Assembly: GCA_030653365.1 (NCBI GenBank)
Contig: JAURZL010000015.1
Coordinates: 62,001 to 126,000, forward strand
Origin: Anaerolineaceae bacterium
GTDB taxonomy: Bacteria > Chloroflexota > Anaerolineae > Anaerolineales > Anaerolineaceae
Length of the DNA: 64,000 nucleotides
Direction of reading: 5' to 3'
Shown: positions 17,767 to 26,791 of the stretch, piece after piece
Numbering within the stretch: the first letter of the stretch is position 1
Layout of the letters: the number at the start of each line of letters is the position of its first letter
Position numbers and translations under genes: made by a program
Notes under the pieces: model-generated
Database searches by the model: none
Seen by the model: the letters and a program-made list of their open reading frames with translations, nothing else
What the model was told of the DNA's origin: nothing

Positions 17767-18354
17767 ATGAATAAGCAATTGACTATCTCAGAGAAACTTT
17801 TCACCCTAGAAACATTACAACGTTGTAAACTTAATGATTGTCGTGGGACTTGCTGTGCATATGGTGTTTGGATCGATCTTTTAGAAAAAGAAAAAATAAA
17901 GGCATATTCAGATATTATTCTATCCTGTATGGATGTTGTCTCGGATGATCCTGATGAATGGTTTGAAGATGAAATGGATAAAGACCCATTTACAGAAAGT
18001 GGTTGGGTGGTTCACACGAAATTGATCTGGAGAAAAAAACCGGTTAAGAGAAAGACTTGTATTTTTCTGCGAATTGATCACAAATGCGCTTTGCAGGTTG
18101 CATCTGAAAAATTGGATAAACACCATTGGTTCCTGAAACCTTTTTACTGTATTTTGCACCCGTTGGATATTAACGAAGGTGGAGAAATCACATTAGAAGA
18201 ACCACAAATCATCCTCATGGAAGAAAAAAGTTGCTTACGCTATTCACAACAACTATATGCACCGATTAAGATTTTTGAAGATGAGCTTCGATTCCTTTTA
18301 GGGAATAAATATTATGATAATATGTTGAACAAAGCTCAAAAAAAATGGAATTAA
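17767..18354 (+). CDS. DUF3109-like cysteine-cluster protein
   Basis: 195 residues. An N-terminal CKLNDCRGTCC motif and later Cys residues (CIFL, CAL, FYCILHP and CLRY) match the DUF3109/YkgJ group of putative zinc- or iron-chelating proteins. Function is unknown in the family. The start lacks a ribosome binding site, but an extended -10 element (TGTTAGAAT, 17751-17759) ends seven bases before the ATG, which suggests a leaderless transcript. Its stop overlaps the convergent transporter gene by four bases. A related Cys-cluster protein of another family is at 43549-44007. Confidence 0.8.
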   Translation: MNKQLTISEKLFTLETLQRCKLNDCRGTCCAYGVWIDLLEKEKIKAYSDIILSCMDVVSDDPDEWFEDEMDKDPFTESGWVVHTKLIWRKKPVKRKTCIFLRIDHKCALQVASEKLDKHHWFLKPFYCILHPLDINEGGEITLEEPQIILMEEKSCLRYSQQLYAPIKIFEDELRFLLGNKYYDNMLNKAQKKWN

Positions 18355-19649
18355 AAACCGATAAAGAAGAAGAATAAAACATACAGTCCGGAGGCTACCA
18401 GACAACTGATTATCATGACCGGTAACCCTTTTTTATTCCAAAGCATTGGAGAAATAGGATTTCGCGTCCTTTCAGAGAGTGAAGTAACGACGACATTGGC
18501 GGTTGATCCTATGATCGTACCATTTCCACCCAGACCTGCCCCAAGAGCTAGTGCCCACCATAAAGGTGTGATATCAATTCCCATCGTTCCCAATTCCTGA
18601 ATGACAGGGATCAATGCAATCGTAATCGGAATGTTATCGACAATGGCAGATAAGATAGCCACAATCCAAAGTAAACTAACACCCATTAGAACCGGGTGCA
18701 GATCACTGCTTTGAGGTATTGCCTGCGCTAATAGATGCAGTACACCTGCATGCTCCAAGCCCCCAACCATAATAAAAAGAGAACTGAAAAAAATCAATAC
18801 ATCCCATTCAACAAGATTAAATACATCTCTTACTCTGATTGGATTAACCCATAATAAAGCCAGTGATGCAGCCCCAATAGCAATTACAGATGGTTCGAGA
18901 TTGAGAGAGTCTTCAAAGAGGAAGCCAAGTAAAGCAATTGCTATCATTAAAATAACTTTAATTACAATTTTTGGTTGTTTGATGGCTTCTTTAGGACTAA
19001 GTTTTGTTACTACGGTCAGGTTGTCAACTTGTTTTGATACTAGTAATTCTTTTCTGAACAGGTAATTAATCACGGCTAACGAAACAAACCAGGTGACCAA
19101 TACGATCGGCATAGAATTTCTTAAAAAATCTACAAATGATAAGTTTGCTGCTGATGCAATCAAAATGTTAGGAGGATCACCAACAAGGGTAGCGATACCG
19201 CCGACATTCGAAAGGATTGCTTCTGAAATTAAAAACGGTTGTGTATTAAAACCAAGAATTTCACAAATTAATATTGTAACAGGAGCAATAAGAACGACTG
19301 TTGTAACATTGTCCAGAACCATCGACACAATCGATGTAATCGCACCCAGCAGGATCAGAAGACGAACAGGTTTCCCTTTTGAGATTTTTGCAGCCAACAC
19401 AGCCAGATATTGGAAAAAACCTGTTGGTTCCAATAACCCAACCAGGATCATCATTCCAATCAGCAATCCCAGTGTATTAAAATCAACAACTTCTACAGCC
19501 TGTTCCTGATTGTAGAAACCCAATATGTTTCCAAAAATTACCATTAATGTAGCTCCTACCATGGCTACAATTGTCCGATTAACTTTTTCAGAAAAAATTA
19601 ATAGTAGGACGGTAATAAAAAGTAGGATTGAAAAGATAATTGGTGTCAT
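18351..19649 (-). CDS. ArsB/NhaD-type anion permease or Na+/H+ antiporter family protein
   Basis: 432 residues with eleven to twelve hydrophobic segments. Blocks such as LVGLLEPTGFFQYLAV, VSMVLDNVTTVVLIAPVT, NVGGIATLVGDPPNILIA and GAGLGGNGTIIGSTANVV are hallmarks of the ion-transporter superfamily that includes ArsB, NhaD and citrate-type carriers. The substrate cannot be told from sequence; no arsenic genes are nearby. A two-CBS-domain protein gene ends two bases upstream, so the transporter is probably regulated by, or expressed with, that nucleotide-sensing protein. Confidence 0.85.
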   Translation of the reverse strand: MTPIIFSILLFITVLLLIFSEKVNRTIVAMVGATLMVIFGNILGFYNQEQAVEVVDFNTLGLLIGMMILVGLLEPTGFFQYLAVLAAKISKGKPVRLLILLGAITSIVSMVLDNVTTVVLIAPVTILICEILGFNTQPFLISEAILSNVGGIATLVGDPPNILIASAANLSFVDFLRNSMPIVLVTWFVSLAVINYLFRKELLVSKQVDNLTVVTKLSPKEAIKQPKIVIKVILMIAIALLGFLFEDSLNLEPSVIAIGAASLALLWVNPIRVRDVFNLVEWDVLIFFSSLFIMVGGLEHAGVLHLLAQAIPQSSDLHPVLMGVSLLWIVAILSAIVDNIPITIALIPVIQELGTMGIDITPLWWALALGAGLGGNGTIIGSTANVVVTSLSERTRNPISPMLWNKKGLPVMIISCLVASGLYVLFFFFIGF

Positions 19650-19651
19650 TA

Positions 19652-20128
19652 TTATTTTTTTGGAATATTATTATCTGATAAATTCCAACCCCGCATCATA
19701 GCTGTACCGATATCCACATGCGAAGCTAATCCGATTAAATGTTTTGATGCGTCAACTACCGGAATGTCCGCCAACCCTTCGTTGTGTAATATTGCTGCTG
19801 CATGTACCAATCCCCAATCATCTTGCACAAAGAATGGTTCTTCCATAATCTCTTTAACCTTGATGTTCAATTCTTTTTCGGATGGTATTCGGGATTCGAA
19901 AGCTCCCAAATTGTTGATAAAAGAAAAATTGGAAATTAATTCAACAAAATCGGGTAAAACAATCCGTAACAACGAATGGAGAGTAAGAATACCAATCAGC
20001 CGGTTGTTGTGATCTACAACAGGGAGAGTTCCAATATGATGTTTTTGCATTAATCTGGCAGCAACAGCAATTGTTTCATCCGAAAAGATGGAAAATACTT
20101 GCTTTTTCATACAATTACGAACGATCAT
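19652..20128 (-). CDS. Two-CBS-domain protein
   Basis: 158 residues made almost wholly of a CBS pair: first repeat with AARLMQKHHIGTLPVVDHNN, second with AAAILHNEGLADIPVVDASK. CBS pairs bind adenine nucleotides and regulate channels and enzymes. The ATG at 20128 with GAGGT upstream is preferred to a TTG at 20155. The gene is directly upstream (two bases) of the NhaD/ArsB-type transporter, and regulating that transporter is the simplest reading of the pairing. Confidence 0.85.
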   Translation of the reverse strand: MIVRNCMKKQVFSIFSDETIAVAARLMQKHHIGTLPVVDHNNRLIGILTLHSLLRIVLPDFVELISNFSFINNLGAFESRIPSEKELNIKVKEIMEEPFFVQDDWGLVHAAAILHNEGLADIPVVDASKHLIGLASHVDIGTAMMRGWNLSDNNIPKK

Positions 20129-20319
20129 ATATACCTCGATTGTTAAATGATCCAAGAAATTTACAATTGATTATATTTAATTATGAATTAAATATCCAAA
20201 TTTTTTGAATCTTTTCAATTTTTAGAGACGAAGTGGTTTTAAGTTGGAGTTCACCCGCCTAAAAACCCATCAACCCCGGTTTATTGAGATGATACGATTT
20301 TTTGATAACTAATTATATA

Positions 20320-20349
20320 AACACAGATGACTTAAAAGCCATCTGTGTT
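20320..20349 (-). terminator. Hairpin, probable terminator of the Ser/Thr kinase gene
   Basis: A 10-bp perfect stem (AACACAGATG with CATCTGTGTT, loop of ten bases) lies 22 bases beyond the kinase stop on the minus strand and is followed there by TATATAATT, a weak T tract. Confidence 0.55.
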
Positions 20350-20370
20350 CATCGAGAAGAGCAATTTCGA

Positions 20371-22491
20371 TTATTTTTGTTGCCAGGCGGGATGCATCTC
20401 TGCAGAATCCGGGCTTAAGGTCAGATTTGTCTGGTTCTGTCCATCAATATCCATTATATATATTTCCAAGTTAGTGTCCCGATTCGACTGGAAGAGTAAC
20501 CAGGCTGAATCCGGAGACCAGGCTGGGTAGGAGTCAAAAGTAGTATTGGTCAGTCTTTTTACCTCAAGGCCAAATGAAAGGATGCGGGTCATGTATACAT
20601 CCTGGGTACGACCCTGGATGTTGGTGTAAGCCATGTATAACGCATCTGGGGACCATGCAGGATCCCCAACGTATTTCAGACGCATGAAGAACATATCCCT
20701 TTCCATGTCGACAAAATCATTTAGAGGGTCACGCATCCATATATATCGCAGACTGGCAGAAGGAAGTACATAGACCAATCTGTCCATCTTTGGTGACCAT
20801 TCAGGTGAGAATTCCTGTTTATCGGTGCTGAGACGTCTTAAATCAGTCCCATCTGGACGAACGATCATTAACTGTTTTAATCCGTCTGAACGATTATCGG
20901 TGGTAAATGCGATCCATTCTCCATCAGGCGACCAGGCTGCTTCTGTTTCATTACCCGGTAAGGTAAGGATATTCGACAAACCAGTTCCATTTACATTAAT
21001 TGTGTACAAATCAATCTTATTTTCGGTGTCACCGCTATCCGCTGAGAAAATGATTTTTGATCCATCGGGTGACCAATTTGGATATGATTTATTACCAGGA
21101 TTGGTGGTTAATTGGGTTTGATCTCCTGCGAAGAGAGAACCATCTGGCTGTTGATAGACTTTCATCGTCCAAAGTTGGAATGTTTCACCATCTTCTGCAT
21201 CACTGACATATGCGACAAGACCATCCCGTCCAATACTGGGGAATTCCTGGGTTGGTGTTATGGTTGGTTCGGGGATGTTGGTAGGTGTCGGCTCTGGTGT
21301 ATCAGTTATTACAGGTTCTGGGGTATGTGTCTCTGTTGCTTCTTCGACAGGTACCAACACAACCGCCGATGTTTCGGTAAATATCACCGCATTGACTGTC
21401 GCAGGGGGGGGAGTCTCTCTGTCGGCAAGGAAATTATTCCAAACAAACCATCCTCCCCCAACGAGAACAATAGCACCGATGACCAAAATTGCTGGAATCA
21501 GCCAGAGTAATTTGGATTTTGGCTGTTGAACCGGTTGCGAGATGGGATAAGAAGGTGTGACAGGAATAGGACCAGAAGGTGGTGTTGTTGAGATTGCAAC
21601 ACGAGTGGCTTCTGGTGACACTACAGGTTGTGGTTTAGTTGTTTGTTTTGATTTGGCTGGCGCGATCATGGTTTCGTCCGGCCCGGGAATACTTGATTGC
21701 CCTAATGCCAGAATGAACTCATTGATGGAACCATATCTATCCTCGGGTTTAATTGACAATGCGCGTTCGATTGCTTCTTCTACATGGGGAGGAATATCCG
21801 GGTCCAGATCATGAATAGGTTTAAGGGTAGCCTGCCCAAGAAGTCGTTCGACTGCATCTACCGGTTTTTCATTTGTTAAAACATTGTAAAGTGTGGCAGC
21901 CAGACCAAATTGATCAGAATAATGGCCAGTTCTACCCGAACCATATTGTTCTGGTGGTGAATACCCCGGAGTAAGACCTCTTGCACCCGTGGATGTTTCT
22001 TGTGTTACGTCGGATGATTTCGCAATACCGAAATCTACCAGGATGACCTCGCCTCGAGGTGTGATTTTTATATTGCCAGGTTTAATATCACGATGAACTA
22101 CCGGTGGATCCTGTGTATGGAGGTAATTTAGCGCTTTCCCTAATTGTTTTGCCCAGGAAACAACTGTATCTGGATCTTGCTTTCCATCTCGTTTGACAAT
22201 GGTACCAAGGTCTTCACCGGGCACAAAGTCCATGACCAGATATTGGCTATCTTCAATGACAAAATAATCAATAACGCGGGGAAGGTTAGGGTGTCGTAAA
22301 CCAGCCAACAACCTTGCTTCCTGCAAGAATTGCTCTCGGCCTTCCTCACGAGGATTTTGATTGATTTTTACAGCCACTTTGGTCTGAAGAACAGTATCTA
22401 ATGCAAGGTATACAGCCCCCATGCCACCTTTGCCGAGTTGTTTTTCAATACGATAGCGGTCACGTAAGAAGGTATTGTATTCAAGATCCAT
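20371..22491 (-). CDS. Ser/Thr protein kinase with transmembrane anchor and TolB-like propeller
   Basis: 706 residues. The PknB-type kinase domain (about 13-265) has the Gly-rich loop LGKGGMGAVY, Lys42 in VAVK, catalytic HRDIKPGN (Asp135) and VDFG (Asp153), so it should be active. A Pro-rich juxtamembrane region and one membrane helix (328-352) follow, then a Thr/Pro/Glu linker and an external domain (about 425-706) with repeated WSPDG blades typical of TolB/WD40-like propellers (YPNWSPDGSKIIF, AAWSPDGEWIAF, PEWSPKMDRLVY, PAWSPDALYMAY, YPAWSPDSAWLL). The external propeller presumably senses or binds something at the cell surface, but the ligand is unknown. Ribosome binding site GGAG is 12 bases before ATG. 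Confidence 0.93.
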   Translation of the reverse strand: MDLEYNTFLRDRYRIEKQLGKGGMGAVYLALDTVLQTKVAVKINQNPREEGREQFLQEARLLAGLRHPNLPRVIDYFVIEDSQYLVMDFVPGEDLGTIVKRDGKQDPDTVVSWAKQLGKALNYLHTQDPPVVHRDIKPGNIKITPRGEVILVDFGIAKSSDVTQETSTGARGLTPGYSPPEQYGSGRTGHYSDQFGLAATLYNVLTNEKPVDAVERLLGQATLKPIHDLDPDIPPHVEEAIERALSIKPEDRYGSINEFILALGQSSIPGPDETMIAPAKSKQTTKPQPVVSPEATRVAISTTPPSGPIPVTPSYPISQPVQQPKSKLLWLIPAILVIGAIVLVGGGWFVWNNFLADRETPPPATVNAVIFTETSAVVLVPVEEATETHTPEPVITDTPEPTPTNIPEPTITPTQEFPSIGRDGLVAYVSDAEDGETFQLWTMKVYQQPDGSLFAGDQTQLTTNPGNKSYPNWSPDGSKIIFSADSGDTENKIDLYTINVNGTGLSNILTLPGNETEAAWSPDGEWIAFTTDNRSDGLKQLMIVRPDGTDLRRLSTDKQEFSPEWSPKMDRLVYVLPSASLRYIWMRDPLNDFVDMERDMFFMRLKYVGDPAWSPDALYMAYTNIQGRTQDVYMTRILSFGLEVKRLTNTTFDSYPAWSPDSAWLLFQSNRDTNLEIYIMDIDGQNQTNLTLSPDSAEMHPAWQQK

Positions 22492-22669
22492 AATAAAAAT
22501 AACTCCATCGGGCGAAAAAAAGATACGATAAGTGTATGATAAATAGGTCTAATTTGCAAATGGAACGTAGATGTTGTTCTTTGGAAATACTTGATTTTAT
22601 CTGGTAAATATTAAGCAATCGGATCAGGTTTTACCTTAAGAAAAAGTCATGCATTAAAGTCGCAAAAAG

Positions 22670-22698
22670 TTGACAAGGATTGTTGTCTATAGTAAACT
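22670..22698 (+). promoter_or_regulatory. Promoter of tRNA-Lys
   Basis: A -35 TTGACA (22670-22675) and a -10-like TAAACT (22693-22698) with 17-base spacing end 14 bases before the mature tRNA start. Confidence 0.65.
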
Positions 22699-22712
22699 AA
22701 CCATCGTTATTC

Positions 22713-22784
22713 GGGCGCGTAGCTCAATGGTAGAGCAGTGGCCTTTTAAGCCATTGGTTCAGGGTTCGAGCCCCTGCGCGCTCA
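22713..22784 (+). tRNA. tRNA-Lys (anticodon TTT)
   Basis: A complete cloverleaf can be drawn. Acceptor GGGCGCG pairs with CGCGCTC (one G-T pair), the D arm is GCTC/GAGC, the anticodon arm is GTGGC/GCCAT with loop CTTTTAA (anticodon TTT), and the T arm is CAGGG/CCCTG with loop TTCGAGC. The discriminator is A at 22784 and no CCA is encoded. A promoter lies upstream and an intrinsic terminator directly downstream, so it is a single-gene unit. Confidence 0.97.
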
Positions 22785-22788
22785 CTAA

Positions 22789-22816
22789 AATTCCTGAGAA
22801 ATCAGGAATTTTTTTT
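22789..22816 (+). terminator. Intrinsic terminator of tRNA-Lys
   Basis: A nine-bp perfect stem (AATTCCTGA/TCAGGAATT) with a GAAA tetraloop is followed by six T beyond the stem. Confidence 0.92.
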
Positions 22817-23031
22817 GATAATATCAATTGTTAAAAAAAATCTGTAATATTTATTGATTATTTGTTTAGGTAGAACAGCGGACTTTTTCGCTTTTGATTT
22901 TAGATTCAATCCGCTTCATACTCACTTTTATTTTATCAGCCCATTGCCACGGTAGCTGCTTAGGGTATGTTATTTGTTCCCTTTTGAGCTGGAATATAAA
23001 TAACTCAACCAAAATGGTATACAATATTTAA

Positions 23032-26000
23032 ATGAGTAAGACTATTCGTAACAGTAGACCTACTTTAGGTGTTTTAGCAGGATGGCAATTTTATCGAACA
23101 GCTACAAACCTCAGCTACCTGGATCCTGTATTTCGTGGAATCAGTCGAGCTACACATGATTTTGGTTGTAATTTATTGTTGGGTTGTGGACTGGGACCAT
23201 CAGCCAGTCCAACTGATCCTCTCCGACCTGCCTGGCCAATTATCTCTTCGGAAAACGATTATGTACCAATTGGTCCAGAAAATACCGATGGGTTGATTAT
23301 CGCTAATCCACTTCATTCTAAATCCAGGTCAGAATTTGTTCAGAAGTTGATTGCTAAAGGGCATCCATTAATATTTATCGGTTCTGGTGAACCAGGCCCG
23401 GCTATAGTTGCCAACAACACTCTTGGTGTTTTGGATGCTTTGCATCATCTTAAAGATCATGGTCATCAAAGTATTGCCTTTATAGCAGGAACTATAGAGG
23501 ATATGGAAGGGGATAGTGGTGAGCGTCTGAGGGCTTATCAATCTGGATGTAAGCAGTATGGTTTCGTCCAAGATCATCGTTTGGTTGTTTATGGCAGGCA
23601 TGTTTATATTGGGGGCTATCTTGCCTTGCAGGAGTTATTAAATCGTGGGGTTGATTTTTCTGCTGTGTTAGCCAGTAATGACGAGTCTGCATTAGGTGCA
23701 ATGAAAGCACTCGAAGAGGCTGGAAGAAAAATCCCGCAGGACGTTGCAATAATTGGTTTTGATAATAGACTTGAGGGGGCAGTTAATAAAACTGGTCTTA
23801 CCAGTATCCATGTTCCATTATTTACGTTGGGTTATCGTGCAGTTGAACTGATTCTCCAGCACCTTGAAGGAAAGATTAAGCTTATTGATCGTGAGTATGT
23901 GCAAACACGCCTGGTTATCAGGGAATCGTGTGGTTGTATTCAACGAGAAAAAATTATTAATGCCCCAGCAGTGTTTAAAGAAATACAACTTTCTAATGGT
24001 GATGAACTTAGCTATACCCTTAGTCGGGAAATTTCAACTGCTATTACGAATCAGGCACAAAATCTTACGGAAGAGACATGTCAATCATTATCCCAGGGCT
24101 TGGTACAAGACTTTATAAGTGGAATTCAATCTGGAAAGAGTCAAAAATTTATTCTAAAACTTGAAGAGATACTTCGAATAACAACCACCAGTGGAGACGA
24201 TCCTCATATATGGCAAGCTGCACTTTCCTTAGTAGAAAAGTGGAGTGGTGAAACATATGGTACAAATCCAATAAAAGCTTCAAATAGTAAGAACATGATA
24301 AGCGATGGTAGATTAAAGATAAGTCTGCAAGTACAACGCTACCATAGCCAGTATGTAATTGCTGAGCGCTGGAAATCAAGTCAACTAAGTTTGTTAACTG
24401 CCAGACTACTAAATGCTCCAGATGAAAATCAGATTTTTGATATCCTGTCAAAATACCTTCCAGAAATGAATATTTATACAGCAGTTTTAGCATTATCAGA
24501 TAACAAAGAAGATGATCTGGTTCAACACTGGACTATTCAAAACTTATTAGTACGAGAACAACAATCAATCAAAACTCACATTCAACAATTTCCACCTGAA
24601 GGTTTATTTGATCCTGAAAAACCTTTTCAGCTGACTTTAATCCCGGTCGTAGATCCTTCTAAGCAGTTAGGATTCATTGCATTTGATTCTGAGCAACTTG
24701 ATTTATATGGGGCGATTGTACAGCAGGTGGGCGGAGCTCTGAATAAAGCTCGATTGTACCGTCAAGCTACTGAGGGACGTCGTTTAGCTGAAGAAGCAAA
24801 TCGAATGAAAAGCAACTTTCTATCGACCATTAGCCATGAACTGCGTACTCCATTGAATCTGATTGTGGGTCTGAGCGGTATCTTATTAGAAGAGAGTGAT
24901 GAAGAGAAATCTCTTCTTCCAGAAACTGTTCAAAAAGATATTAGCAGAATTCATGCTTACGCTCAACATTTGGGTGGTTTGATTGGTGATGTACTTGATC
25001 TGGCAACGAATGAAGCCGGACAATTGCGCTTAAATATGGAATTAATTAATTTCGGCGAATTGCTTAAATTTGTTGCTGACAGTGGCTCTCAATTAACGGC
25101 TGATAAAGGTTTGCTTTGGAAATCGGAAATTCCCCAAAATGGTCCCTGGGTTTGGGGAGACAGGACGCGATTACGGCAAGTCGTACTTAATTTATTAAAT
25201 AATGCAGTCAAGTTCACAAATCATGGATCAGTAAGTTTAATAGTCGAAACTGGTGACGGATCGGTGACTGTTCGGGTTTGTGATACCGGCATAGGAATAC
25301 CGTCAGATGAACAGGCAGTGATTTTTAACGAATTTCGCAGGTCAGAACGAAGTGTTTCCCAGGGTTTCCCCGGTTTAGGACTGGGATTATCTATCAGTAA
25401 AATGCTTATTGAGATACATAATGGAAAAATTGGTTTAGAGTCAACTGGAATAGAAGGGGAGGGATCCTGTTTTTATTTTACTTTGCCAACCATTGTAAGT
25501 GCACCCGAACATCAATCGAGTGGTTTCGACATTTCACAAATCAAACCACAAGTTTTAATGTTGATCAATCGTGAAGGTACAAGTGAACAGTTACGTCATT
25601 TATTGAACGACCGGGGAATTAATGTGCAAGTAGTTCAAATGGAAAATGCTTCGGAATGGCTACTAATATTGTCGAAATATCCACCTGATGCAATTATTCT
25701 GGATGTAAGTATTCAATCCGACTTGGGTTGGAATGTACTAAGAGAAATTAAGAACAGCTATTTAGCTCGAGGTATTCCCATCATGTTTTATTCTGCTTCA
25801 CCAGAAGGTGAAGGGATAATGAATCTTGATTATCTAACCAAACCGATTGAGCTTTCAGATTTAACCCAGGCGTTTGATCATGTTCGTCTGATGTTTGAAT
25901 CTGACCAACCAGCAAGAACCTTTCTAGTAGTGGATGATGACCCCAGTACTTTAATGGTGCATTCCCGAATCGTGAAATCACAGTCATCAACCTTTCGAGT

Positions 26001-26622
26001 GTTACAGGCTGAGGATGGCTTTAAGGCGCTAAAAATTTTAGAGCAAGAAAAAGTAGATGTTGTGTTACTGGATTTACAGATGCCTGTCCTGGATGGATTT
26101 GGGGTTTTAGAAGCTATGCGGGCTAATAAAAAGCTACACGATATACCTGTCATTGTCGTAACCGGGAAAACACTAACCGAAGAGGATATGACACGTTTGA
26201 ATCAAGGGGTGGCAACCGTTTTAAATAAGGGTATGTTCACCAGAGAAGAAACCGCAATCCATATCAGCCGTGCATTGGAACGGAAACGTAAGCTTAATCA
26301 GGATGCTCAAAAATTGGTACGGCAGGCAATGGTTTTTATTCATGAGCATTATGATGAACAAATTTCTCGACGTGATTTAGCTCAACTTGTCAATATTTCG
26401 GAAGATTATCTGACATTTTGTTTTCGCCAGGAGCTTGGAATTTCTCCAATCAAATATTTACAACGGTTTAGAGTTAATCAGGCAAAACTATTACTTAAGG
26501 CAAGTAATAAAAGTATTACAGATATTGCTTTTGAAGTGGGATTTTTAGATAGCGGTTACTTTAGTCGAATATTTCATCGGGAAACGGGGGTTTCTCCTGG
26601 TGATTTCAGGGTTTTGAACTAA
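23032..26622 (+). CDS. Hybrid regulator: LacI-type sensor, histidine kinase, two REC, AraC DNA-binding domain
   Basis: 1196 residues, no signal peptide or membrane segment, so probably cytoplasmic. Residues about 10-300 are a LacI/periplasmic-binding-like sugar-binding domain (YLDPVFRGISRATHDFG, DGLIIANPL, VLASNDESALGAMKALEEAG, IIGFDNRLEG) that begins where the LacI hinge would end; the LacI HTH is absent. A helical and degenerate GAF-like region (about 300-585) follows, then HisKA with His602 in ISHELRTPL, HATPase with LNLLNNAVKFT and GLGLGLSI, a first REC (Asp891 in IILDVS, Lys in LTKP, but no acidic pair), a second REC (VVDDD, Asp1014 in LLDLQMP), and a C-terminal AraC HTH (about 1095-1196) with ITDIAFEVGFLDSGYFSRIF. 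It opens the glucan locus and probably activates it on sensing a sugar. There is no Shine-Dalgarno; an extended -10 sits 6-8 bases before ATG. Confidence 0.93.
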   Translation: MSKTIRNSRPTLGVLAGWQFYRTATNLSYLDPVFRGISRATHDFGCNLLLGCGLGPSASPTDPLRPAWPIISSENDYVPIGPENTDGLIIANPLHSKSRSEFVQKLIAKGHPLIFIGSGEPGPAIVANNTLGVLDALHHLKDHGHQSIAFIAGTIEDMEGDSGERLRAYQSGCKQYGFVQDHRLVVYGRHVYIGGYLALQELLNRGVDFSAVLASNDESALGAMKALEEAGRKIPQDVAIIGFDNRLEGAVNKTGLTSIHVPLFTLGYRAVELILQHLEGKIKLIDREYVQTRLVIRESCGCIQREKIINAPAVFKEIQLSNGDELSYTLSREISTAITNQAQNLTEETCQSLSQGLVQDFISGIQSGKSQKFILKLEEILRITTTSGDDPHIWQAALSLVEKWSGETYGTNPIKASNSKNMISDGRLKISLQVQRYHSQYVIAERWKSSQLSLLTARLLNAPDENQIFDILSKYLPEMNIYTAVLALSDNKEDDLVQHWTIQNLLVREQQSIKTHIQQFPPEGLFDPEKPFQLTLIPVVDPSKQLGFIAFDSEQLDLYGAIVQQVGGALNKARLYRQATEGRRLAEEANRMKSNFLSTISHELRTPLNLIVGLSGILLEESDEEKSLLPETVQKDISRIHAYAQHLGGLIGDVLDLATNEAGQLRLNMELINFGELLKFVADSGSQLTADKGLLWKSEIPQNGPWVWGDRTRLRQVVLNLLNNAVKFTNHGSVSLIVETGDGSVTVRVCDTGIGIPSDEQAVIFNEFRRSERSVSQGFPGLGLGLSISKMLIEIHNGKIGLESTGIEGEGSCFYFTLPTIVSAPEHQSSGFDISQIKPQVLMLINREGTSEQLRHLLNDRGINVQVVQMENASEWLLILSKYPPDAIILDVSIQSDLGWNVLREIKNSYLARGIPIMFYSASPEGEGIMNLDYLTKPIELSDLTQAFDHVRLMFESDQPARTFLVVDDDPSTLMVHSRIVKSQSSTFRVLQAEDGFKALKILEQEKVDVVLLDLQMPVLDGFGVLEAMRANKKLHDIPVIVVTGKTLTEEDMTRLNQGVATVLNKGMFTREETAIHISRALERKRKLNQDAQKLVRQAMVFIHEHYDEQISRRDLAQLVNISEDYLTFCFRQELGISPIKYLQRFRVNQAKLLLKASNKSITDIAFEVGFLDSGYFSRIFHRETGVSPGDFRVLN

Positions 26623-26749
26623 TTATTCAAATTTTGATTGATAGAGTTGGATTTTTGGGGAGTTAAATAATATTACCAATTTCTATGAATCGTCCATGTT
26701 GCTCACTTTTTTGTCCAAGAAAAACATTCTTGATTTCAATAAACTAAGT

Positions 26750-26765
26750 ATGAAAGCGTTTTCAT
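26750..26765 (+). promoter_or_regulatory. LacI-family operator
   Basis: ATGAAAGCGTTTTCAT contains TGAAAGCGTTTTCA, a full match to the generic LacI-family/CcpA-type operator with a central CG. It lies 26 bases before the start of the HTH-only LacI gene and upstream of the ABC transporter and glucanase genes. No second copy was noticed in the window. Confidence 0.8.
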
Positions 26766-26791
26766 ATTGAGAGTGAGGGAACTGGGCAATT

